DNA of 5,742 nt from CAZDAM01 sp964503595. GTDB taxonomy: Bacteria; Muiribacteriota; UBA6191. Positions 1 to 5,595 of the stretch are shown here, piece after piece (the first letter of the stretch is position 1; the number at the start of each line of letters is the position of its first letter). Position numbers and translations under genes: made by a program. The DNA is taken from NCBI GenBank assembly GCA_964503595.1, contig CAZDAM010000144.1:1-5742 (forward strand), in the 5' to 3' direction. The notes under the pieces were generated by a model, which saw only the letters and a list, made by a program, of their open reading frames with translations, was not told the DNA's origin and made no database searches.

Positions 1-2
1 TC

Positions 3-212
3 CCGTGGATGAGTGAAATGGAAAGACGTTTGCGAGAAGGTGTTCAGAGTTACTTCCAAAAGATTTTGGAGGATGAAGCCAGTCAGTATGTCATGGAGCT
101 GAACACCGAACTGGACAAGCATGGTCACCGGCTTGTGAAACGCAATGGCTATATGACTAAGCGCCAACTCTTGAAATTCTGGAGTTTCATAACCATGAGA
201 ACAAACTGGTAG
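3..212 (+). pseudogene. IS256-family transposase N-terminal fragment (partial, broken)
   Basis: The reading frame is open at the left window edge (Pro-Trp precede the Met at 9), so the gene starts before or at the edge. The peptide has the look of the N-terminal region of IS256/mutator-family DDE transposases: an amphipathic REGVQSYFQKILEDEASQYV helix, then GHRLVKRNGYMTKRQ. That second stretch corresponds to the family's GR/HxxVxRNGYxPER signature ahead of the conserved TGxG segment. Resemblance stops near base 172; the next residues (KFWSFITMRTNW) are not transposase-like and a stop follows at 210-212. A full IS256 transposase is about 400 residues, so the catalytic DDE region is absent and the piece cannot transpose. 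No terminal inverted repeat is visible. From about base 161 the DNA also encodes, in another frame, the DUF2442/FliG-like fragment, so the junction lies near 160-175. Family assignment rests on remembered motifs and is moderately sure. Confidence 0.55.
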
Positions 213-691
213 TCTTTCTATCCGACGAAAGGGAAATCAGTATTCCCAAGAGGCTCATACCTTTTTTCCTACTGGAAAATGGCCAGTTGCATCCTGATAT
301 CAAGGTGCAGAAAGAATCTCTTCGGCTTCATCGGGATGATGACTGCTTTTCTCTTTCTCTCGACGAACTTTTGGATAAGGGGTTTCGAAAAGACGACCCT
401 TTCAGTGGCTTTGCCTTTGAACGCCTCCGTACACTTGACTGGCGTACGCTTCAGAACCTTCTACGGCAGATTGACAATCCCATCCTTGCAGTTGCCCTGG
501 GAGATACAAACCATCCACTTCTTGAGACCATCGAAAAAAATATATCCAAGAATCGTATGACAAGGCTGCTTGAGGATATGAACACCTTAGGTGAAGTTCG
601 ACCTGAAGATATTCTTCATGCCCGTCACAGAATCGAAAAAGTCGCCAAACAGCAGATTAATTCTTCACTTTACGGGCATCCACGGTCGTGA
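161..691 (+). pseudogene. 5'-truncated DUF2442-like / FliG C-terminal domain protein
   Basis: An open frame of 176 codons runs from just after TAA (158-160) to the stop at 689-691. It has no ATG or GTG before the fusion point; the only usable start is TTG at 287, without a clear ribosome site, which would cut into the first domain. Residues ~5-75 (counted from 161) resemble DUF2442: a beta pattern NKLVVFLSDEREISIPKRL, then DDDCFSLSLDELLDKG, like the family's 'DEDiSveGLL' end. Residues ~86-165 match the FliG C-terminal domain throughout: FERLRTLDWRTLQNLLRQID, LAVALGD, NISKNRMTRLLEDM, LGEVRPEDILHARHRI. In flagellar FliG this domain carries the torque-generating surface of the rotor. The FliG N-terminal and middle domains (with the EHPQ motif) are missing. 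The 5' end abuts a transposase fragment in another frame, so I read it as an IS-truncated gene. The tail overlaps the converging bactofilin gene by 35 bases. The FliG_C call is strong, DUF2442 moderate. Confidence 0.68.
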
Positions 692-1001
692 AGCCACCTG
701 GGCGGGTCAGGGTGTCCCCTTCGACCTGGCCGATGATTTCCGCGGTGCCAGAGTTGAAGAGATCGCCTTCCAGGGTTCCGTAGATCTGGAAATTGGCTCC
801 TGAGGAGACAGTGACATCACCCTGGACTGTGCCGTGAAGTTCAAGGCCGGAACCGCTTTTAAGCTGGATATCCCCAGAGCAATTGCCCTCAAGTTTCAGC
901 CAGACCCCGGATTCGATTTGAATGTCTCCATCCACATGGCCGCTGAGTTCCTGATCTTCACAGACCACCAGATCATCGTTGAGGGTTCCGATATCACGCA
1001 T
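657..1001 (-). CDS. Small bactofilin-like polymer-forming beta-helix protein
   Basis: A 114-residue protein with no signal peptide or membrane segment. It consists almost wholly of a short right-handed beta-helix repeat of the bactofilin/DUF583 kind. GxxxGD steps occur at residues 21-26 (GHVDGD), 39-44 (GNCSGD), 57-62 (GTVQGD), 75-80 (GTLEGD) and 91-96 (GQVEGD), with spacings 18, 18, 18 and 16. The LHGTVQGDVTVSSGANFQIYGTLEGD stretch (55-80) is typical of 'polymer-forming cytoskeletal protein' family members. Bactofilins assemble into nucleotide-free cytoplasmic filaments that scaffold envelope or cell-shape proteins; filament formation here is inferred from the family. The usual long proline- or charge-rich tails are absent, leaving a minimal core. 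The start ATG (999-1001) has a good Shine-Dalgarno, AAGGAAG at 1008-1014, six bases upstream. The phospholipase-like gene ends only 11 bases upstream on the same strand, so the two probably form an operon. Confidence 0.85.
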   Translation of the reverse strand: MRDIGTLNDDLVVCEDQELSGHVDGDIQIESGVWLKLEGNCSGDIQLKSGSGLELHGTVQGDVTVSSGANFQIYGTLEGDLFNSGTAEIIGQVEGDTLTRPGGFTTVDARKVKN

Positions 1002-1007
1002 GAAACA

Positions 1008-1014
1008 CTTCCTT
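1008..1014 (-). promoter_or_regulatory. Shine-Dalgarno of the bactofilin gene, overlapping the upstream stop
   Basis: On the minus strand AAGGAAG lies six bases before the ATG at 999-1001. It begins inside the TAA stop codon (1013-1015) of the phospholipase-D-like gene. A terminating ribosome would sit on this site, the arrangement expected for translational coupling. Confidence 0.7.
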
Positions 1015-2377
1015 AAAACAGAAGATCGCTCAAAAAGCCGATAATTTTTCGTCCAAGGCCCAAAGGCTCCACAATTCGTGAGCGCTTTTCCCAGTCATGC
1101 TCAAACACTTCACCAAGTTCTTTGGCCAGACCAGCGCTTCTGACAAAGGAGAAGGTTTCGTAATTGGACTGGAAGGCTCCGCTGGTAAAATTGGTCGAGC
1201 CCAGTCCCACTTCTTTCTGATCAATGATGATGAGCTTGATGTGAAGCTCCTGACCAGGAGCAATATCATAGTGCCGCGCTTCAATCTGAATACCGGGGTT
1301 TTTCTCCTGAAGTTCCTGAACAAAGGCAATTGCCTTGTTGTTGGGCCCTCCCTTCCAGTCCAGAGAATAAAGATGCTCGGCCGGATCCAGAAGAATACGG
1401 ATCTGAACTCCCCTTAAAGCTGCCCTTGAAACCGCCCTTAAAACTTCGGTTTCATTGAAAAGAAGCTGCTCGATTTCAATCGATTTCTCAGCCGCATCAA
1501 TGCGCTGGATCAGTTCATCACGTGTATTCTTGAGATAGGGGGCTGTCAGAGTGGCAACCGCTTCTCCAGCATGCCAGCCCTCGGAACGAAGCTTCTGCAT
1601 GTCCTCAAGAGCAACGGCTTCATCGTACTGGCGGATCCCTTCATTGCTCAGGGCAAACCCGAGCTTCCAGGTATTCAGGAAAATCGTTTCCATTTCGCGC
1701 ACGAAAGGGCCAGCCACTTCCACCATGAAATCCCGGTTAGCCTGAACGGTAGTGGCAAAGTTCATGCCGCCAATCAAAGCCCGTTTTCCATCCACCAGTA
1801 GAAGCTTCTGGTGGTTGATCCTCACCATTCCACTATTCGGAATGAATTTTGGTTCCGCGTGGACAATGGGGATTCCCAGAGCAATTGCCTTGGCCACCTT
1901 GGATTTGAACGGCGGTTTTACATCTAAGCTACGGGATTCGACCGGCTGAAATTCAGCGACATTCTCTCCGTAGAGCTCAGAAAAAATTTCCTGCTGATTC
2001 ACCGCTCCTGTGTCTTCATTGCGCTTGGGTTCATCCAGAATCAGGCGCACTTCAACTCCCGCCTTCATCTTCTCGACCAGAAGGGAAAGCATGTGATCGG
2101 CAATTTCTCCACCAAAGAGATACATGTCAAAGAGGATCGACTTTTCAGCATTCTGAATCATTTCCCAGGCTGCCGGGTACACCTCGTCCTTATCCACAAA
2201 CAGACGAAACGCCGCTTCAGAGTAAGTGGATTTGGGAAGTTCCATCTGGCTCGCAAAATTCTTCTGGTAATAGGAGTCGTAAGTGCCCGGAAAGATAAAG
2301 GGTCTTTTATAGACGGACTGGGCAAAAATCGAACTACTTAAGGCCAGAGGGGCCAGCATGCGGAAAACGGATTTCAT
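1013..2377 (-). CDS. Secreted phospholipase D / cardiolipin synthase-like protein (two HKD motifs)
   Basis: The 454-residue product belongs to the phospholipase D superfamily, whose members cleave or transfer phosphodiester groups (phospholipids, cardiolipin synthesis, sometimes nucleic acid). Both catalytic HxKxxxxD motifs are intact: H189/K191/D196, followed by ALIGGMNFA, and H379/K381/D386, followed by GLGSTNFTSG. Each half starts with the family pattern of a helix then 'AEKSI(L/E)' before a beta strand (residues ~78-88 and ~297-306). The start chosen is MKSVFRMLAPLALSSSIFAQS: two basic residues, a hydrophobic core and a likely signal-peptidase site near residue 19-20, so the enzyme is probably exported; no lipobox cysteine is present. 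The frame stays open 103 codons further upstream, but that stretch runs into the divergent gene and is not PLD-like. AAGG lies four bases before the ATG. The last ~18 residues (EPLGLGRKIIGFLSDLLF) could form a membrane-binding amphipathic helix. Exact substrate is unknown. The bactofilin-like gene follows in the same operon. Confidence 0.85.
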   Translation of the reverse strand: MKSVFRMLAPLALSSSIFAQSVYKRPFIFPGTYDSYYQKNFASQMELPKSTYSEAAFRLFVDKDEVYPAAWEMIQNAEKSILFDMYLFGGEIADHMLSLLVEKMKAGVEVRLILDEPKRNEDTGAVNQQEIFSELYGENVAEFQPVESRSLDVKPPFKSKVAKAIALGIPIVHAEPKFIPNSGMVRINHQKLLLVDGKRALIGGMNFATTVQANRDFMVEVAGPFVREMETIFLNTWKLGFALSNEGIRQYDEAVALEDMQKLRSEGWHAGEAVATLTAPYLKNTRDELIQRIDAAEKSIEIEQLLFNETEVLRAVSRAALRGVQIRILLDPAEHLYSLDWKGGPNNKAIAFVQELQEKNPGIQIEARHYDIAPGQELHIKLIIIDQKEVGLGSTNFTSGAFQSNYETFSFVRSAGLAKELGEVFEHDWEKRSRIVEPLGLGRKIIGFLSDLLF

Positions 2378-2402
2378 AAAACCTTTTTGGATCAGAAGAA
2401 CG

Positions 2403-2431
2403 ATCCTAAGAAGGAAAAGGCCATGTGACAA
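2403..2431 (-). promoter_or_regulatory. Putative sigma-70-type promoter for the phospholipase/bactofilin operon
   Basis: Read on the minus strand: TTGTCA (2426-2431, five of six to the -35 consensus), a 17-base spacer, then TAGGAT (2403-2408, four of six to the -10 consensus). Transcription would start about 20 bases before the AAGG ribosome site of the gene starting at 2377. Spacing is ideal; box quality is fair. The -35 overlaps a candidate -35 (GTGACA, 2425-2430) for the opposite gene. Confidence 0.4.
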
Positions 2432-2454
2432 GATCTCTTCTTTCAAAATACAAC
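2425..2454 (+). promoter_or_regulatory. Weak candidate promoter for rarD
   Basis: GTGACA (2425-2430, five of six to the -35 consensus), an 18-base spacer and TACAAC (2449-2454, four of six to the -10 consensus) point towards rarD, about 30-40 bases ahead of its start. The match is weak and other placements are possible. It is listed because the 108-base gap between the two divergent genes must hold both promoters. Confidence 0.22.
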
Positions 2455-2485
2455 TTCCTTCCCTTTTTTTCGGATCAGATTTATT

Positions 2486-3379
2486 GTGCCCAGCATGATT
2501 TATGCATTTGGGGCCTATGTTCTGTGGGGAATTCTGCCCCTTTACTGGAAACTGCTTGCCCATGTCCCATCCATGGCAATCATGTGCCATCGCATTTTTT
2601 TCAGCCTGATCTTTCTGGCCCTGCTGCCCCGACTCATGCCCATCCAGATTCTGAAGAATCTTCCCCTCAGGACCTTGCTCCGTCATCTGACCGCAGCGAT
2701 CTTCATTGGCCTGAACTGGTGGTTGTTTATCTACGCGATCAATACCAACCGTATTCTTGAGGCCAGCCTGGGCTATTTTCTCTGCCCTCTGGTCATGAGT
2801 GCCCTGGGAATTCTGGTTTTAGGGGAAAGAACCAATCTGGCCCAGTCTCTCGCCCTTGTGCTCGCCTTCGCCGGGGTCGCTTCCATGACCTTCATCATCG
2901 GTTCTCTTCCCTGGATTGCCCTGTGTCTGGCATTTTCCTTTGCCCTTTATTCTCTTTTAAGAAAGGCATCTCCTCTGGGGTCGCTCGAAGGGCTTTATGT
3001 CGAGACTGTGCTGCTGATTCCAGTGGCCCTTTATGTCCTGTGGGATCTTCATCTCAAGGCCGAACCGATTTTTGGGCACCAGACAACTCTGGACTGGGTT
3101 CTTCTGGCGGGCACGGGTCCCGTGACCGCCATCCCCCTGATGCTTTTTGCCCGCGGAGTCCGCGAGCTTACCCTGATCAGCACCAGCTTCATGCACTATA
3201 TCGGACCCACTCTTCAGCTCTTTCTGGGGCTCGTGGTTTATAAGGAATCCATGACTCTGGCCCAGAAAATCGGATTTCCCTTTATCTGGGCTGCTGTCAT
3301 CCTCTACTGCCTGAATCTTTGGGTCCAGCATGCACGATTCAGGGTTGACAGATCGGGGCAAAAGAATTTATCCCACTGA
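2486..3379 (+). CDS. rarD: RarD-like EamA/DMT-family inner-membrane transporter
   Basis: A 297-residue, almost wholly hydrophobic protein (about ten membrane helices), the same length as E. coli RarD (about 296). RarD marks are clear: AYVLWGILPLYWKL at 11-24, LNWWLFIYAINTNRILEASL at 76-95 followed by GYFLCPLV, LGER at 112-115 closing the first EamA repeat, and YIGPTLQLFLGLVVYKES at 238-255 in the second repeat. The family belongs to the drug/metabolite transporter superfamily. RarD was named for a chloramphenicol-sensitivity phenotype, but its substrate is not settled, and none can be inferred here. The start is uncertain: GTG at 2486 gives MPSMIYAFG, while ATG at 2495 gives MIYAFG, closer to where the first helix begins. 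Neither has a convincing Shine-Dalgarno. It is divergent from the phospholipase operon and 48 bases upstream of the ankyrin gene, so it may be co-transcribed with the latter. Confidence 0.88.
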   Translation: MPSMIYAFGAYVLWGILPLYWKLLAHVPSMAIMCHRIFFSLIFLALLPRLMPIQILKNLPLRTLLRHLTAAIFIGLNWWLFIYAINTNRILEASLGYFLCPLVMSALGILVLGERTNLAQSLALVLAFAGVASMTFIIGSLPWIALCLAFSFALYSLLRKASPLGSLEGLYVETVLLIPVALYVLWDLHLKAEPIFGHQTTLDWVLLAGTGPVTAIPLMLFARGVRELTLISTSFMHYIGPTLQLFLGLVVYKESMTLAQKIGFPFIWAAVILYCLNLWVQHARFRVDRSGQKNLSH

Positions 3380-3416
3380 CACATGAATTCATGCGATAGT
3401 GAATGCAGAATGAATT

Positions 3417-3422
3417 GAGGAG
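3417..3422 (+). promoter_or_regulatory. Strong Shine-Dalgarno of the ankyrin gene
   Basis: GAGGAG lies five bases before the ATG at 3428. It fixes that start and shows the ankyrin gene is translated independently of rarD, which ends at 3379. Confidence 0.65.
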
Positions 3423-3427
3423 TTTTC

Positions 3428-4024
3428 ATGGGTGTTCTGAACGATCTGGCCCGCGCGGGTAAAGCCGACAGTGTACGCCGACAGCTACAGCAGGGCCGCA
3501 GTCGGGACCTATTGAACACCATGGGGAACAACGGTTTCTACCCGATTCATGAAGCTGCTTCCTCCGGCCATGTTGATGTCATCCACGAACTTCTGGACTT
3601 TGATTGTGATATCGATGTCCGTACCGGTGGATTTGATGAAGAACGCACCCCCCTTATGCTCGCGGCAAAAAAAGGCCATTCCACAGTTGTGCGCTGCCTT
3701 CTGGATGCTGGGGCCGAGATCAATGCCCTGGATGAGGAAAAGCACACAGCCTTAAGCCTTGCAGCCCAGCATGGCCGCGAAGATGCTGTCCAGGTTCTTC
3801 TGGAGTTTGGCGCCGATATGGGCTCCAGTGGCCTGCACCCTGCCCGTATCGCCGTTTATCAGGGCCATGCTGAAATCCTGGAGCTGTTTTTGCAGCAGGG
3901 GATCAGTCCCAACCGCCCCGATGAAGAAGAGACCAGTCTGATTGAAGACGCCCGGCGTCTCAAGAAAGAAGAGATTGCCGATCTTCTGCTTCGCTATGGA
4001 GCAGACGATGGACAAGCCTACTAA
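3428..4024 (+). CDS. Ankyrin-repeat protein, about five repeats, cytoplasmic
   Basis: A 198-residue protein made of ankyrin repeats with no signal peptide or membrane helix. Repeat cores are seen at about residues 36-63 (NGFYPIHEAASSGHVDVIHELL), 72-99 (ERTPLMLAAKKGHSTVVRCLL, then DAGAEINA), 105-132 (KHTALSLAAQHGREDAVQVLL, then EFGAD), 135-162 (HPARIAVYQGHAEILELFL) and 168-193 (a degenerate last repeat ending LLLRYGAD). Residues 1-34 look like a helical N-terminal cap of the same fold. Ankyrin repeats bind other proteins; nothing here shows an enzymatic domain or names the partner. The start is set by GAGGAG five bases upstream. The gene follows rarD by 48 bases, close enough for an operon. 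A TTGACA at 3345-3350 inside the end of rarD could be a separate -35 box but has no good -10. It converges on the zinc GTPase gene with only 45 bases between stops. Confidence 0.88.
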   Translation: MGVLNDLARAGKADSVRRQLQQGRSRDLLNTMGNNGFYPIHEAASSGHVDVIHELLDFDCDIDVRTGGFDEERTPLMLAAKKGHSTVVRCLLDAGAEINALDEEKHTALSLAAQHGREDAVQVLLEFGADMGSSGLHPARIAVYQGHAEILELFLQQGISPNRPDEEETSLIEDARRLKKEEIADLLLRYGADDGQAY

Positions 4025-4061
4025 AAAGTGGGGCTCCTTCCAATCAGAGTCGGGAGCCCCA
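4025..4061 (-). terminator. Rho-independent terminator of the zinc GTPase gene
   Basis: A nine-base-pair stem, TGGGGCTCC (4029-4037) with GGAGCCCCA (4053-4061), and a 15-base loop. Read on the minus strand the hairpin is followed by CTTTTTAG, a short U-tract, so it best serves the gene ending at 4070. On the plus strand only AAAG follows, so it may stop ankyrin-gene transcription less well. Confidence 0.75.
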
Positions 4062-4069
4062 AAGTCCAT

Positions 4070-5290
4070 CTACCCGGCCACCATGACCTGCTCTTCCAGA
4101 ATCCATTCCCCAAACGGGTTGGATTGAGCTTCCCAGAACTCGGAACCCAGTTTGAGTTCGTCCTCACTCAAAAGTAGTTCCTCAAGTTTTCTGCCAAATT
4201 CTTCGCGCTGGAAGTGTCTGCCAATGAAAACCAGCTCCTGATGGCGATCGCCATAGGTCTCATCCCAGATCTGGCTCAGGCTTTCCATTTCTTCAGGCCC
4301 CAGATTCCATTCATTGGGCGGGGTTGCCGCCATCCACTGGGCTCTGGGGGCAATCGTAAGCTGTCCGCCCGCCAGGTTCATTTCGGCCACCACCTTGGGC
4401 CTTGAAGCAATCCAGAAGAAGCCCTTGACCCGAAGCAGCTGATCCCAGTCTGAATCCTGATCCAGAAAATCAGCCAGTCTTTCGGGGTGAAGGGGTTTTT
4501 TCGCCCGGAAAACAAAATTTCGGATCCCGAATTCGTCGACCTCTGAACCTTCTTCTCCCAGAAGAACCTTCATCCATCCAGCCGATCTGGAAGCCTTTTC
4601 ATAATCAAAGGATGCAGACTGGAAAAGTTCTTTCACGTTGAGATGTCCTCTGGTGGTAAGAACCTGCGAAGTTTCCGGGTTCAGTGCTTTGAGTACCCCC
4701 TGAAGTTCCTGAAGCTGGTCTGGTTCCATCAGATCGATTTTGTTCAGAACCAGAAGACTGGAAAATTCAACCTGCTCAGCCATCAGATCGGCCAGGGTTC
4801 TGTCATCTTCTTCCGAAGCCTCAAGACCGAGCTCCTTCAGTTCCTTGGCTTCCCGAAAGCGCCTGAGAAAATCATGACTGTCCACAACCGTGACCATGGA
4901 TCTAAGCTCCGTCACATCGGCAAGGGACGTTCCATCTTCCATGCGGAAGAAAAAGGTTTCCGCAACCGGTTTTGGTTCGGAAATCCCCGTAGACTCAATC
5001 AGAAGAAAATCAAATCTGCCCTGTTCAGCCAGTCTCATCACCTCAGCCAGAAGGTCTTCCCTAAGCGTGCAGCAGATACAGCCATTCTGCATCTCAACCA
5101 GCTTCTCTTCAGTCCTGGAAAGGTTTGCTCCTCCCTGTTCCACCAGACGGGCATCAATCTGAACTTCGCTCATATCGTTGACAATGACGGCAACTCTGAG
5201 ATTTTCCCGATTGTTCAGAATATGATTCAGCAGAGTCGTTTTGCCTGCCCCAAGAAATCCGGAAAGTACAATCACCGGTAATTTCTGCAT
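4070..5290 (-). CDS. yciC: COG0523 (CobW/YciC-type) GTPase, probable Zur-regulated zinc metallochaperone
   Basis: A 406-residue G3E-family P-loop GTPase. Walker A is GFLGAGKT (11-18), the metal-binding CxCC motif is GCICC (C71, C73, C74), the Walker B region is IESTGISEP (98-106), and the base-recognition motif is NKID (183-186). A CobW C-terminal domain spans about 256-370. The sequence follows the YciC/ZagA/ZigA subtype rather than cobalamin CobW: NDMSEVQIDARLV (38-50), LSRTEEKLVEMQNGCICCTL (57-76), SAGWM (236-240) and YGDRHQELVFIG (346-357), with the usual length near 400. These proteins use GTP to deliver zinc to client enzymes in zinc starvation. The long histidine-rich loop of some relatives is absent. 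Start: ATG at 5288-5290 has GGAGG five bases upstream; a longer frame to 5398 would read through the regulatory region and is rejected. A palindrome resembling a Zur box lies directly upstream, and a terminator follows the stop. Confidence 0.92.
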   Translation of the reverse strand: MQKLPVIVLSGFLGAGKTTLLNHILNNRENLRVAVIVNDMSEVQIDARLVEQGGANLSRTEEKLVEMQNGCICCTLREDLLAEVMRLAEQGRFDFLLIESTGISEPKPVAETFFFRMEDGTSLADVTELRSMVTVVDSHDFLRRFREAKELKELGLEASEEDDRTLADLMAEQVEFSSLLVLNKIDLMEPDQLQELQGVLKALNPETSQVLTTRGHLNVKELFQSASFDYEKASRSAGWMKVLLGEEGSEVDEFGIRNFVFRAKKPLHPERLADFLDQDSDWDQLLRVKGFFWIASRPKVVAEMNLAGGQLTIAPRAQWMAATPPNEWNLGPEEMESLSQIWDETYGDRHQELVFIGRHFQREEFGRKLEELLLSEDELKLGSEFWEAQSNPFGEWILEEQVMVAG

Positions 5291-5295
5291 ATCCA

Positions 5296-5300
5296 CCTCC
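5296..5300 (-). promoter_or_regulatory. Shine-Dalgarno deciding the start of the zinc GTPase
   Basis: GGAGG on the minus strand, five bases before the ATG at 5288-5290. It selects the MQKLPVIVLSGFLGAGKT start over the 36-codon longer frame. Confidence 0.8.
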
Positions 5301-5310
5301 AAAATAATAA

Positions 5311-5329
5311 AATGATATAGCATAGCATT
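5311..5329 (-). promoter_or_regulatory. Candidate Zur box (zinc-responsive operator) before the COG0523 GTPase
   Basis: On the minus strand the 19-mer AATGCTATGCTATATCATT is an imperfect palindrome: AATG-n-TAT-nnn-ATA-n-CATT, with 14 of its 18 non-central positions paired. This is the same layout and spacing as the proteobacterial Zur consensus AATGTTATAnTATAACATT as I recall it; only the linker bases differ. It lies 21 bases before the start codon and overlaps a possible extended -10 (TGCTATATC), where a bound repressor would block transcription. The gene downstream is of a subtype often under Zur control, which supports the reading. Direct binding is not shown. Confidence 0.65.
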
Positions 5330-5400
5330 ATGTGGTGGAGAGAAAGAAAAAAGCGGGGGCAAATTCTGCCAGACTTCGGAGACCCGACACCGATTCAATC

Positions 5401-5429
5401 CCCGTTTCAGCCCAGATCCCGTTTCAGCC
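5401..5429. repeat. 12-bp direct repeat, 17-bp period, at the end of the Rpn-like remnant
   Basis: CCCGTTTCAGCC occurs at 5401-5412 and again at 5418-5429. Read on the minus strand, the first copy met encodes part of RRLKRD and the second copy, shifted by two bases because 17 is not a multiple of three, supplies the stop codon. It looks like a partial tandem duplication. Confidence 0.7.
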
Positions 5430-5595
5430 GCCGGATTTCATCAACACTCAATCCTGTAAGACTGGCAATGGAGTCCTCGTCATAGCCATTGGCAAAAGGC
5501 CCCCTGCAAGGCAGAAAGGAAGTGTCATCACGCCTTTCCTGATCAAGCTTGAATCTCAATATTGCAGAGCATACTGTCAACCCGGATAATTTCAT
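5407..5595 (-). pseudogene. Probable remnant of an Rpn/PD-(D/E)XK-family transposase-nuclease C-terminus
   Basis: A 62-codon frame starting at ATG 5593-5595. Only its last part is recognisable: NGYDEDSIASLTGLSVDEI (36-54), then RRLKRD. This resembles the C-terminal tail of Rpn (recombination-promoting nuclease / PD-(D/E)XK transposase) proteins, which typically end '...GYDxxxIAxLTGLSxEEIxxL'. The first 35 residues fit no family I know, and the nuclease core is absent. Inserting one base near the CCTTTTGCC segment (about 5493-5501) would join LAGGLL from another frame to ANGYDEDS, closer to the family pattern, which suggests frameshift decay. The stop lies in one copy of a 12-base direct repeat. 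It could instead be a real small protein with a short helix-turn-helix-like tail; a GGGGG run about ten bases before the ATG is a possible but poor ribosome site. Confidence 0.45.

Noticed and set aside
279..560. 93-codon plus-strand frame with a hydrophobic start resembling a membrane protein
   Set aside because: It overlaps the FliG_C-encoding frame, which has clear family motifs; the hydrophobic look comes from out-of-frame reading.
873..1889. 15-bp exact repeat CCCAGAGCAATTGCC at 873-887 and 1875-1889
   Set aside because: It lies inside two coding regions in different frames with no shared flanks and no sign of a mobile element; most likely chance.
2378..2686. N-terminal extension of the phospholipase-like frame by 103 codons
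   Set aside because: It overlaps the start of rarD on the other strand, has no PLD-like or domain content, and would bury a good signal peptide (MKSVFRMLAPLALSSSIFAQ) inside the protein.
3345..3374. TTGACA (3345-3350) as a promoter for the ankyrin gene
   Set aside because: The -35 box is perfect, but the best -10 at the right distance is TATCCC, too poor to list as a feature.
4643..5281. 212-codon frame on the plus strand inside the GTPase gene
   Set aside because: Antisense shadow of a strongly conserved gene; its translation has no family pattern.
5291..5398. N-terminal extension of the zinc GTPase by 36 codons
   Set aside because: It would translate through the Zur-box-like palindrome and the GGAGG site. 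The family starts just before the GFLGAGKT loop, as MQKLPVIVLSG does.
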